Of a DNA stretch of 64,000 nucleotides, positions 57,018-64,000 are shown in pieces; positions within the stretch are counted from its first letter, which is position 1; every line of letters starts with the position of its first letter. Under the pieces are notes generated by a model, which saw only the letters and a program-made list of their open reading frames with translations, was not told the DNA's origin and did no database searches. Source of the DNA: Pseudomonas chlororaphis subsp. aurantiaca (lineage in GTDB: Bacteria; Pseudomonadota; Gammaproteobacteria; Pseudomonadales; Pseudomonadaceae); assembly GCF_013466605.1 (NCBI RefSeq), contig NZ_CP059162.1, positions 6,386,001-6,450,000 on the forward strand, in the 5' to 3' direction. The translations under genes were made by a program, and so were the position numbers.

Positions 57018-57821
57018 TCACCATTGCTCGCGCAACAGCTGGCGGACCCGGTTCGAAGCACCACGGTTAGTGGCGCCCAGGCGTCCCGAAAGATCGCGGC
57101 CATGGCTCCGCACATCGACAATCGCCTGGCTCAGGCATTGCCGCACCTGGGCCAGATCGTCGGCGGTCGGCTGTTCGATCTGGCTGACCGACAGGGTCTC
57201 CCAGAGCAAACCGAGGCTGGCATAGCTGTCGATGTCATAGGCCATGGGCGGCACGCTGGCCGCCAGGGCCTCCAGTTCCTCGACGCTGCGCAGGGTGACC
57301 CGCGCCGCCGACACCTTGCCCATGGCGTGCACCATCACCCCCGGATCGCGCAGGGCGATCAGGCGGTTGGCCTGATAACCGTGGGCCAGGAAGGCCCCGG
57401 ACATGGCCTTGCCCACCAGCAGGCCGATCACCGGATGCCCGGCCAGCCGGGCCCGGGCATAACTGTCGGCGGCCGCGGCCAGGGCCTGATGGATACCCAG
57501 GGCTTCTTCGCGACGCCCATAGGCCTGGCTCGGCACATCGACTATGGCGATCAGCGCGCGCTTGACGCTCTGCTCGCGGTCGGCCTCGATCGCCTCGTCC
57601 ACCGCCTTGGCCAGGCCCCAGCCTTCCAGCAGGCCGACCTCACCGTTGCGGGCGCGCACAAAGGGGTTGGCCGGGTCGGCGACCACGGCGATAAAGCGCA
57701 CCGGCTGCTGTTCCAGCGTGGCGTCCGCCACCTTCAACGAGGCGGGCAGGCCCGCGACCGGGGCAGCGACCGCGCTCAGGGCCGTGAACCAATGCAGGCC
57801 CCGCAGGGAATAAGCACTCAT
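57018..57821 (-). CDS. mdcE: Malonate decarboxylase subunit gamma
   Basis: 267-residue carboxyltransferase-type subunit; MdcD and MdcE together decarboxylate malonyl-ACP to acetyl-ACP. It shows ALIAIVDVPSQAYGRREEALGIHQALAAAADSYARARLAGHPVIGLLVGKAMSGAFLAHGYQANRLIAL, a crotonase-like acyl-binding region with glycine-rich oxyanion loop. The start (ATG 57821) overlaps the mdcD stop by one base with GGAG upstream. Confidence 0.93.
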   Translation of the reverse strand: MSAYSLRGLHWFTALSAVAAPVAGLPASLKVADATLEQQPVRFIAVVADPANPFVRARNGEVGLLEGWGLAKAVDEAIEADREQSVKRALIAIVDVPSQAYGRREEALGIHQALAAAADSYARARLAGHPVIGLLVGKAMSGAFLAHGYQANRLIALRDPGVMVHAMGKVSAARVTLRSVEELEALAASVPPMAYDIDSYASLGLLWETLSVSQIEQPTADDLAQVRQCLSQAIVDVRSHGRDLSGRLGATNRGASNRVRQLLREQW

Positions 57822-58669
57822 CAGTGATCTCCTCGATACAGCTGGCGAACCGTCGCCGGATCGATCTGTGGATGGCTGTCCAGCCGTGCCAGGCGTTGCA
57901 GGTACAATTCCGCCTGACGGCTGCGCTGCCCGTCGGGCAGGCCCTGGGCCAGCAGCTCGCCGACCTGTTGGCGGATCTGCGCCACGTCGTCGGCCACATA
58001 ACGGTCCGCCAGGCCGCTGGCGAAACGCTGCTCGCCGCCGGTCAGGCTCCAGATAAAGGGCCGGTCGCGGGAGTCGTATTCCTCGAGGCCGGCTTCCTGT
58101 TCGATCACCTGCGGGCCATTGAGGCCCAGACGCGCCTCCTGGGTCACCAGCAGGTAACTGCACAGCCCGGCGGCAATCGACATACCGCCAAAACAGCCGA
58201 CGCTGCCGGCCACGATACCTATCACCGGCTGGTACTGGCGCAGGTCGACAATTGCCGCGTGGATGTCAGCTATGGCTGCCAACCCGAGGTTGGCTTCCTG
58301 CAGGCGCACGCCGCCGGTTTCCAGCAACAGCACGGCGCGGGTGGGAATGCCCTTGCGGTTGTCTTCGGCCGCCAGTTCCAGGGCGCCGGCAATCTTCGCC
58401 CCGCCGACCTCGCCGAGGCTGCCGCCCTGGAACGCGCCTTCGATGGCGGCGATCACCACCGGCAGGCCATCGATGCTGCCCTTGGCGATCACCACCCCGT
58501 CGTCGGCCTGGGGCACCACGCCCTGGCGGGCCAGCCACGGCGACATGACGCGCTGGAACGGATCAAGCAACTCGCGAAAGCTGCCGGCGTCGAGCAGGGC
58601 CTTGGCCCGCTGCCGGGCACCGAGTTCGACGAAGCTGTGTTTGTTGAGCAAACGGGCGCTGTCAGTCAT
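57821..58669 (-). CDS. mdcD: Malonate decarboxylase subunit beta
   Basis: 282-residue carboxyltransferase-family subunit paired with MdcE. Segments AIEGAFQGGSLGEVGGAKIAGALELAAED, TRAVLLLETGGVRLQEANLGLAAIADIHAAIVDLRQ, and GIVAGSVGCFGGMSIAAGLCSYLLVTQEARLGLNGPQVIEQEAGLEEYDSRDR carry the oxyanion-hole and substrate-binding parts. ATG 58669 has GGAGA upstream and overlaps the mdcC end by 8 nt. Length is normal. Confidence 0.94.
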   Translation of the reverse strand: MTDSARLLNKHSFVELGARQRAKALLDAGSFRELLDPFQRVMSPWLARQGVVPQADDGVVIAKGSIDGLPVVIAAIEGAFQGGSLGEVGGAKIAGALELAAEDNRKGIPTRAVLLLETGGVRLQEANLGLAAIADIHAAIVDLRQYQPVIGIVAGSVGCFGGMSIAAGLCSYLLVTQEARLGLNGPQVIEQEAGLEEYDSRDRPFIWSLTGGEQRFASGLADRYVADDVAQIRQQVGELLAQGLPDGQRSRQAELYLQRLARLDSHPQIDPATVRQLYRGDH

Positions 58670-58961
58670 GGCCGATCTCCTCGAAACCCTGCTCCAGGCG
58701 CAGGCGGACCACGCCGGGAGTGGCGCCGAAGTCATGGATGTCGATGCTCAGGGCTGGCGGCGTCTGGCCGCCGAACATGCGCTCGAACAGATGCTGCCAG
58801 CGCGACGCGCTGCCGTTGACCGAGGTCTGCACTTGAATGCTCAGCTTGCCGGGCTGCCCGGGTTCGAGCAGCACTTCCAGGTCGCCCGAGCCGACACAGC
58901 CCACCAGCGCCCGGCCCCGGGCGGGTTGCCCGGCGGGAAATTCGAAAGACAAGGTTTCCAT
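58662..58961 (-). CDS. mdcC: Malonate decarboxylase acyl carrier protein (subunit delta)
   Basis: 99-residue acyl carrier subunit that carries acetyl/malonyl on a triphosphoribosyl-dephospho-CoA group. The attachment serine is Ser25 in VGSGDLEVLL, the same position as the modified serine of the Klebsiella MdcC. LSIDIHDFGATPGVVRLRLEQGFEE closes the fold. ATG 58961 ([11 protein letters not shown]) overlaps the mdcB stop; GTG one codon earlier is possible but AGGGAG fits ATG. Confidence 0.94.
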   Translation of the reverse strand: METLSFEFPAGQPARGRALVGCVGSGDLEVLLEPGQPGKLSIQVQTSVNGSASRWQHLFERMFGGQTPPALSIDIHDFGATPGVVRLRLEQGFEEIGHD

Positions 58962-59836
58962 CACACTGCTCCCTGGATGAAGGCGGCGCCGGAGGCGATC
59001 CGGTCAATCAGCAGGCAGGCCGCGAGCAAGTCCGCGGCGCCACCGGGCGAGGCATTCAAGGCCACCAGGCACTGGTCCAGCTCATGCAGGCGGCGACGCC
59101 CGGCCAGGCTGGCGCTGCCACCGGCATCGAGCACCGCCTGGGCGCCCCGTTGCATGGCCTGCAGGCCCACCTCGCCAGCGCGATAGAGCACGCAGGTGTC
59201 GGCCAGGCCGGTCATGATCGCCAACAGCGCATCGAGCCGGGCGTTCTGTTCGCCATGCCCCTGGGCACGGCTGCGTTCGAGTTGCGGCAGGCCCCGTTGC
59301 AGCACGGCCGGAAAGCCCAGCTGGGCTTCTTCCCGGGCGCCACGCACGCCATAGCGCAGCGCCACCTGCGCGCCGTGGCTGAGGGGCCGCGGCGCATGAC
59401 GGTCGTCCAGCAACGCCAGGCGCGCGGCCCGCAGGCACAGGGCTCCTGCCGTGTTGGCTTGCGGTTTCAGCGCGGCGGCGGCCACCAGCAGGCCCAGGGC
59501 CCAGATCGCGCCACGATGGGTGTTCACCCCATTGGTAGTGGCGAGCATCGCCGCTTCGCCTTCACGACCAATGCAGCCCAGGGCTTCGCGCAGGGGCAGG
59601 CCGACCGTGCCGAACTCGCTGGCGGCTTCGGCCATTTCCCTGAAGGCTGGCCACAGCGACAGCGCCGAGGCATGCATCAGCCCCAGGTGCAGGTCGCTGT
59701 GGGCGCCGTTGCCACGGCGGTCGACCAGGGCCGGTTTCGGCGACAGGTCGGCTTCGTCGATCAGCGCGTCCACCGCCAGGTCCGCCAGGCGCTCGGCCAG
59801 GCTCAGGGGTTTGCTTTGCAGGTTGAATGCGTGCAT
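58961..59836 (-). CDS. mdcB: Triphosphoribosyl-dephospho-CoA synthase
   Basis: 291-residue CitG/MdcB-family enzyme making 2'-(5''-triphosphoribosyl)-3'-dephospho-CoA from dephospho-CoA and ATP, the precursor of the MdcC prosthetic group. [43 protein letters not shown] segments and [31 protein letters not shown] (the family [11 protein letters not shown] motif) are present. It directly follows the mdcA stop (0-nt gap) with AGGAG inside mdcA's end, so translation is coupled. Confidence 0.93.
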   Translation of the reverse strand: MHAFNLQSKPLSLAERLADLAVDALIDEADLSPKPALVDRRGNGAHSDLHLGLMHASALSLWPAFREMAEAASEFGTVGLPLREALGCIGREGEAAMLATTNGVNTHRGAIWALGLLVAAAALKPQANTAGALCLRAARLALLDDRHAPRPLSHGAQVALRYGVRGAREEAQLGFPAVLQRGLPQLERSRAQGHGEQNARLDALLAIMTGLADTCVLYRAGEVGLQAMQRGAQAVLDAGGSASLAGRRRLHELDQCLVALNASPGGAADLLAACLLIDRIASGAAFIQGAV

Positions 59837-61513
59837 TTACCAGCTCCTGAACTTGGCGGGCGGGTTGTACAGGCCACCCGACCACTCCACCAGATCGGCG
59901 ACGCTTTTCGCCGCCAGCAGCTCGCGGCTGGCGTCGGTGCGGCGAATGCCGAGGTCTTCGGGCAAGGCGATCAAGCCTTCGCGGCGCATGCGCGCGGTGT
60001 CTTTCGGGTTGTGGCGCAGGCCGATGGCGGTCACCCCGGCCACCGCCGCGATCATCGCCTGGCGCTCTTCCAGGGAACGCGCCTTGTACAGGTAGGCGAT
60101 GCCCTCCTCGGTCAGCAGGTGGGTGACGTCGTCGCCGTAGATCATGATCGGTGCCAGGGGCATGCCGCTTTTCTTCGCCACTTCCACGGCATCCAGGGTT
60201 TCGACGAAGGTCGGTTTGCCGCCTTCCTGGAAGGTCTCGACCATCTGCACCACCAGCTTCTTGCCGCGTTCGAGCATGGCCGCCGGCGCGTCGCTCTGAT
60301 CCTGGCGCATATCCAGCCAGGCCGGGGTGCAGTGGCGCCGGCCGCGAGGGTCGTGGCCCATGTTCGGCGCACCGCCGAAGCCGGCCAGGCGGCCGCGGGT
60401 CACGGTGGAGGAATGACCGTCGCCATCGACCTGCAAGGTGGCGCCGATAAACAGGTCCACCGCGTATTGCCCGGCCAGTTGGCAGAACATCCGGTTGGAA
60501 CGCAACGAACCGTCGCGCCCGGTAAAGAACACATCCGGCCGCTCGGCGATGTAGCGTTCCATGCCCAGTTCGGTGCCGAAGCAATGCACGCTTTCCACCC
60601 AGCCGCTTTCGATGGCCGGGATCAGGGTCGGGTGAGGGTTGAGGGTCCAGTTGCGGCAGATCTTGCCTTTCAGGCCGAGGGATTCGCCGTAGGTCGGCAG
60701 GATCAGCTCGATGGCCGCGGTGTTGAAACCGATGCCGTGGTTCAGCGACTGGACCTTGTGTTTCTCGTAGATGCCGCGGATCGCCATCATCGCCATCAGC
60801 ACGTGCACCGGCTTGATGTGGCGCGGGTCGCGGGTGAACAACGGCTCGATGTAGAACGGCTTGTCGGCCACCACCACGAAATCGACCCAGGACGCCGGGA
60901 TATCCACCCGCGGCAGTTCGCCGACGTCGTCCACCAACTGGTTGACCTGGACGATGACGATGCCGTCGCTGAACGCCGCCGGCTCGATCAGCGCCGGGGT
61001 GTCCTCGGTGCTCGGCCCGGTGTAGATGTTGCCCACGCGGTCGGCCATAAAGCCGGCCGAGAGCACCACGTTGGGGATCAGGTCCACCACCAGCCGTGCA
61101 TAGAGCTCGATGTAGGTATGGATCGCGCCGATTTCCAGCAGGCCGTCTTCCAGCAGCTGGCTGATGCGCAGGCTCTGGGTGCCGGCGAAGGAGAAGTCGA
61201 GCTTGCGGGCGATACCGCGTTCGAACAGGTCCAGGTGCTCCGAACGGCCGACGCTGGGCATGATCATGTGCAGGTCGTGCAGGCGGCCCGGGTCGACCTT
61301 GGCCAGGGAGCGGGACAGGAAGTCCGCCTGCTTCTGGTTGTTGCCCTCCAGCACCACACGGTCGCCGGGCAGAATCAACGCCTCCAGTGCCGCGACTATC
61401 TTGTCGGTGGGCAACACCGCGCCATCGGCAAGACCCCGCACCTGCTCGAGACGCCGCTGCTTTTCAGCGCGCCGCCGCGTCCAGCGCGAGTCGGGGGATA
61501 TTGTTGTTGTCAT
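59837..61513 (-). CDS. mdcA: Malonate decarboxylase subunit alpha (acetyl-ACP:malonate ACP transferase)
   Basis: 558-residue CoA-transferase-like subunit that exchanges acetyl for malonyl on MdcC. Segments: LIPNVVLSAGFMADRVGNIYTGPSTEDTPALIEPAAF, DFVVVADKPFYIEPLFTRDPRHIKPVHVLMAMMAIRGIYEKHKV, and NRMFCQLAGQYAVDLFIGATLQVDGDGHSSTVTRGRLAGFGGAPNMGHDPRGRRH are MdcA signatures. It is the first gene of mdcABCDEGH-madLM. ATG 61513 has GGAG 5 nt upstream; a GTG two codons earlier is less likely. A candidate MdcR operator lies 78-100 nt upstream. Confidence 0.96.
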   Translation of the reverse strand: MTTTISPDSRWTRRRAEKQRRLEQVRGLADGAVLPTDKIVAALEALILPGDRVVLEGNNQKQADFLSRSLAKVDPGRLHDLHMIMPSVGRSEHLDLFERGIARKLDFSFAGTQSLRISQLLEDGLLEIGAIHTYIELYARLVVDLIPNVVLSAGFMADRVGNIYTGPSTEDTPALIEPAAFSDGIVIVQVNQLVDDVGELPRVDIPASWVDFVVVADKPFYIEPLFTRDPRHIKPVHVLMAMMAIRGIYEKHKVQSLNHGIGFNTAAIELILPTYGESLGLKGKICRNWTLNPHPTLIPAIESGWVESVHCFGTELGMERYIAERPDVFFTGRDGSLRSNRMFCQLAGQYAVDLFIGATLQVDGDGHSSTVTRGRLAGFGGAPNMGHDPRGRRHCTPAWLDMRQDQSDAPAAMLERGKKLVVQMVETFQEGGKPTFVETLDAVEVAKKSGMPLAPIMIYGDDVTHLLTEEGIAYLYKARSLEERQAMIAAVAGVTAIGLRHNPKDTARMRREGLIALPEDLGIRRTDASRELLAAKSVADLVEWSGGLYNPPAKFRSW

Positions 61514-61590
61514 GCTCACTCCACGGGTTCGCTGTCGTGGCAGCTACCTTAGGAGCGAGGATGCGTGGCATCAATCAAGCAGAGTGGTGG

Positions 61591-61613
61591 ATCGTTACGG
61601 TGAGGGTAATGAT
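61591..61613 (-). promoter_or_regulatory. Candidate MdcR operator upstream of mdcA
   Basis: An inverted repeat atcgttac-N7-gtaatgat (one mismatch between 8-nt arms) lies 78-100 nt before the mdcA start, a usual place for LysR regulator binding, and contains the T-N11-A pattern. Confidence 0.5.
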
Positions 61614-61659
61614 CAAGGATGCAGGCCTTCACACCTACGCCCCATAGACAACCTTGTGC

Positions 61660-61764
61660 TTAACCCTCAATCCGCCACTGCAACGCATCCAGCGCATCGC
61701 AGCCATCCTGCAACAGCAGATGGGCCGCATTGACGATGTGCTGCACGTCCTGGAAACCGCGTAG
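61660..61764. pseudogene. Possible remnant of a small gene ending at a repeat
   Basis: On the minus strand, from about 61762 to 61662, the frame reads RGFQDVQHIVNAAHLLLQDGCD... and ends IEG then TAA, an amphipathic helix-like tail with no start codon; its upstream side is replaced by the family 1 repeat. The plus strand is also open from a TTG to the TAG supplied by the repeat. Neither reading is certain. Confidence 0.3.
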
Positions 61765-61890
61765 CCGCTGCCGCAGGCTGCGATCGACCGCGTAGCGGGC
61801 GCAAAGCAGACGCCAGAGCAGGTCAGCTATACCGCGTCGCCAGATTTACGGGGCTGCGCCCCGATCGCAGCCTGCGGCAGCGGCTACAGG
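61761..61890. repeat. Inverted repeat pair, family 1
   Basis: gtagccgctgccgcaggctgcgatcg faces cgatcgcagcctgcggcagcggctacagg about 80 nt later, between mdcA and the chpC-like gene. Confidence 0.82.
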
Positions 61891-62250
61891 GTTAGCGCCG
61901 ACCGGCATGTCGCGTCTGGCCTTGGCTTTTGATCTTGATCCACCCGCCCCACCGGAGCGAAGGCCGTACGCAGGGGCAAGTGAACGGGACAACCACATAG
62001 GTGACAGAAAAATACAGGCACATGGGTAACACCACATCAGGGCGGAACCATAAGTGGCCGTTACCGCAGAAACGGATATGTACCCCGTCCAACATCCCCA
62101 GCGCCGCCATCGTGGGCAATCGAGCGTCGACCGGCCGCTCCTACGGATCCGTGGCGTCCCAAAAACAATCGCTACGTCGTCGAACGAGCGTGCCGACATG
62201 ATTGACACCATCAGTCCCTTTCTGGGACCGATCAAGCCACTCGGCAGGAT
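61891..62250. other. Unexplained 360-nt intergenic block
   Basis: This stretch follows the repeat pair and precedes the chpC-like stop. A minus-strand open frame (61892-62119) encodes about 75 residues rich in Cys, Trp and Val (a segment GNGHLWFRPDVV, then YFSVTYVVVPFTCP) without a Shine-Dalgarno that I trust. Short AT-richer sequence and no clear promoter or terminator are seen. It may be a dispersed intergenic element or gene relic. Confidence 0.35.
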
Positions 62251-62706
62251 CTAGGACAGCCCCGCTTCCACCAGCATCGCCTCCAACCCCAACAGATCCG
62301 GAATCTTCGCCACCTGCTCCCCCACCTGTACCGCGGCCTTTTCCAGCCGGCACAGCGGCACATCGACGTAGCTCAGCTGGCTGTCGAGCCGGCAGGAGCG
62401 CGGGATGCCCTGGATCACCAGGGCGATGAACTTCAGGCGCTCGCGGCCGCCCAGGGTGTTGAGCACCACGATGCGGGCGCGTTCGCCGATGGCGAGGGGC
62501 TGGCCGCAGGCGGCCTCGAAGCTGATCAGCGGCAGCTGGCGGTCGCGCCAGGCCACGGAGCGCAGGTACCAGGGCGGCGCGTCGCTGGCGGGCTCGCCGC
62601 GCTGGTAGTCGATCAGTTCGGCCACCGCGACGTTGGGCAGGATCAGGGTGCGGTCGGCCAAGGGCAGCAGCAGTCCGGTGAGGAAGCTGGCGCGGTAGTC
62701 ATGCAT
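62251..62706 (-). CDS. CheW-like coupling protein (ChpC-like)
   Basis: 151-residue CheW-domain protein. SFLTGLLLPLADRTLILPNVAVAELIDYQRGEP at the start and PPWYLRSVAWRDRQLPLISFEAACGQPLAIGERARIVVLN are CheW-fold segments. It overlaps the chpA stop by 8 nt, so it is coupled to the kinase. In P. aeruginosa the pil-chp cluster runs chpA-chpB-chpC; here a CheW protein follows chpA directly and no chpB methylesterase is seen between them. It likely links a chemoreceptor to ChpA in control of type IV pili. Confidence 0.82.
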   Translation of the reverse strand: MHDYRASFLTGLLLPLADRTLILPNVAVAELIDYQRGEPASDAPPWYLRSVAWRDRQLPLISFEAACGQPLAIGERARIVVLNTLGGRERLKFIALVIQGIPRSCRLDSQLSYVDVPLCRLEKAAVQVGEQVAKIPDLLGLEAMLVEAGLS

Positions 62707-64000
62707 GGGGTCTGCTCCACTGGGCGATGCTCTCCAGCAATACCGACTCCTGGTAAGGCTTGCCAAGGTAGTCGTTGACGCCAATGGCCATGGCCCGGTC
62801 GCGGTGCTTCTGGCCGGTGCGCGAGGTGATCATGATGATCGGCAGCTGTTGCAGGCGCGGGTCGGCGCGCACCTGCATCGCCACCTCGAAGCCGTCCATG
62901 CGCGGCATCTCGATGTCCAGCAGCATCAGGTCCGGGGTGTGCTCCTGCAACAGCGCCATGGCGTCGACCCCGTCCTTGGCGGTCAGCACGTTCATGCCGT
63001 GGCGTTCCAGCAGGCGGCTGGTGACCTTGCGCACCGTCACCGAGTCATCGACCACCAGCACCAGCCTCGGCCGCAGCGGTTCGACCTCGGCGCTCACTTC
63101 ATCGCCGGCCGCCATGCGCGGCACCGGCAAACGCGTTTGCAGGGCGCGGATATGCGCCAGCAGATCGAGGATCAGCACCACCCGGCCATCGCCGAGGATG
63201 GTCGCGCCGGACAGCCCCTGCACCGCCGCGAACTGCGGCCCCAGGCTCTTGACCACGATCTCCCGGGTGCCGGCCATGGCGTCCACCTGCACGGCGATCC
63301 GGTGTTCGTTGTAGTGCACCAGCAGCACCGGCAGCGGCAGGCTCTGCCCCAGCAGTTTCGGCCGGGCCACGGTGTGCAGCAGCTCGCCGAGGTAGCACAG
63401 CTCATAACGCTGGCCGGCGTATTGGTAATGGGGCGGGTCGAGCTGGTAGTAGCTTTCCAGTTCGTGGGGCAATACCCGGACGATGCCCTCGATGGTGTTC
63501 AGCGGGATCGCGTACTGCTCCTCCAGGCACTGCACCATCAGCGCCCGGTTGACCGACAGGGTGAACGGCAGGCGAATGCGAAAATGCACGCCCTGCCCAG
63601 GGATCGAGTCGATGGTCATCGAGCCGCCGAGCTGGCGCACCTCTTCATGGACCACGTCCATGCCCACACCGCGCCCGGAAATCTGGGTGATTTTTTCCGC
63701 CGTGGAAAACCCCGGCTGCATGATGAATTGCAGCACGTCGCGGTCGCTGATCTCGACATTGGGGGCGAGCAGGCCACGCTTGATCGCCTTGCGCCGCACC
63801 GCCTCCAGCGGCACCCCGGCGCCGTCGTCGCGCATGTCGAAGACGATATCGCCACCTTCGTGGGACAGGTCCAGGGTGATTCGCCCCTGCTCCGGCTTGC
63901 CCGCGGCGCGCCGCACCTCGGCGGACTCCAGGCCATGGTCGACGGCGTTGCGCAGCATGTGTTCCAGGGGCGCGACCATGCGTTCCAGCACATTACGGTC
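62699..64000 (-). CDS. chpA: Hybrid histidine kinase ChpA, C-terminal part (5' end outside window)
   Basis: Chemotaxis-type hybrid sensor kinase controlling twitching motility. The frame runs off the right edge; ~433 residues are visible. Kinase domain: N box RNAVDHGLESAEVRRAAGKPEQG, G boxes DMRDDGAGVPLEAV and ISGRGVGMDVVHEEVRQLGGS. Next is a CheW-like domain (RLPFTLSVNRALMVQCLEEQYAIPLNTIEG) and a C-terminal receiver (LVVDDSVTVRKVTSRLLERHG, phospho-acceptor in LLDIEMPRMDGF, KPYQES). The Hpt repeats expected upstream are outside the window. A chpC-like gene follows. Confidence 0.9.
   Translation of the reverse strand, partial: DRNVLERMVAPLEHMLRNAVDHGLESAEVRRAAGKPEQGRITLDLSHEGGDIVFDMRDDGAGVPLEAVRRKAIKRGLLAPNVEISDRDVLQFIMQPGFSTAEKITQISGRGVGMDVVHEEVRQLGGSMTIDSIPGQGVHFRIRLPFTLSVNRALMVQCLEEQYAIPLNTIEGIVRVLPHELESYYQLDPPHYQYAGQRYELCYLGELLHTVARPKLLGQSLPLPVLLVHYNEHRIAVQVDAMAGTREIVVKSLGPQFAAVQGLSGATILGDGRVVLILDLLAHIRALQTRLPVPRMAAGDEVSAEVEPLRPRLVLVVDDSVTVRKVTSRLLERHGMNVLTAKDGVDAMALLQEHTPDLMLLDIEMPRMDGFEVAMQVRADPRLQQLPIIMITSRTGQKHRDRAMAIGVNDYLGKPYQESVLLESIAQWSRPHA

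Noticed and set aside
59084..61552. 822-codon plus-strand open frame over mdcB and mdcA
   Set aside because: An antisense shadow; mdcA and mdcB are clear in sequence and operon context.

Overview
The window is a gene-dense, GC-rich stretch of a Pseudomonas chromosome, most likely from the P. fluorescens group. This rests on the gene set (betBA, epd-pgk-fba, metK, an SAH riboswitch on ahcY-metF, rhlE, dguRABC, mdcABCDEGH-madLM, chpA), on family-typical protein sequences, and on many dispersed inverted repeats of the kind seen in fluorescent pseudomonads. I see no rRNA, tRNA, CRISPR array, prophage or intact insertion sequence. Almost everything is core metabolism or conserved accessory genes.

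Layout. 1-2714: end of betB and all of betA (choline to glycine betaine), closed by a strong terminator. 3075-5854: an adjacent TldD-like/PmbA-like metalloprotease pair. 5964-12672: an MdtD-like exporter, dbpA, a YhiN-type flavoprotein and a YccS-like membrane protein, separated by repeats. 12781-19290: a periplasmic binding protein, ElaA acetyltransferase, a small winged-helix protein with a zinc peptidase, a REC-PAS-GGDEF-EAL response regulator, a PL7 alginate lyase and a low-GC glycosyltransferase-like gene. 19503-25868: tktA-epd-pgk-(two small lipoproteins)-fba, all on the minus strand.

26141-45047: a SahR-like regulator and metK, then ligB, a DUF1090 protein, a cytochrome c lipoprotein, mltA, transporters (EamA, MFS, CPA1 antiporter, formate/nitrite family), a thioesterase, and the methyl-cycle unit SAH riboswitch-ahcY-metF. 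A glycosyltransferase-like gene, a second binding protein and an rhlE2-type helicase follow. MetK makes SAM, AhcY removes SAH, MetF supplies methyl-THF, and both SAH-linked control devices (protein and RNA) lie in the window.

45173-53140: YceI (PasP-like) with cytochrome b561, bioA, rsmE, and the D-glutamate locus dguC-dguB-dguA divergent from dguR, then a hemolysin III-family protein. 53295-61513: the complete malonate decarboxylase operon mdcABCDEGH with transporter madLM, convergent with mdcR. 61514-62250 holds a candidate operator, a repeat pair and unexplained sequence. 62251-64000: a CheW-type protein (chpC-like) and the C-terminal half of the hybrid kinase ChpA (twitching motility chemosensory system), running off the right edge.

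The most interesting points are the SahR/methyltransferase fusion with its palindrome next to metK, a structured terminator-bearing leader before the CPA1 antiporter, an Asn-to-Ser change at a metal-ligand position of the EAL domain, inverted repeats at candidate LysR operators for dgu and mdc, and repeat elements that supply stop codons. I found no clear sign of a wholly new multi-gene system.
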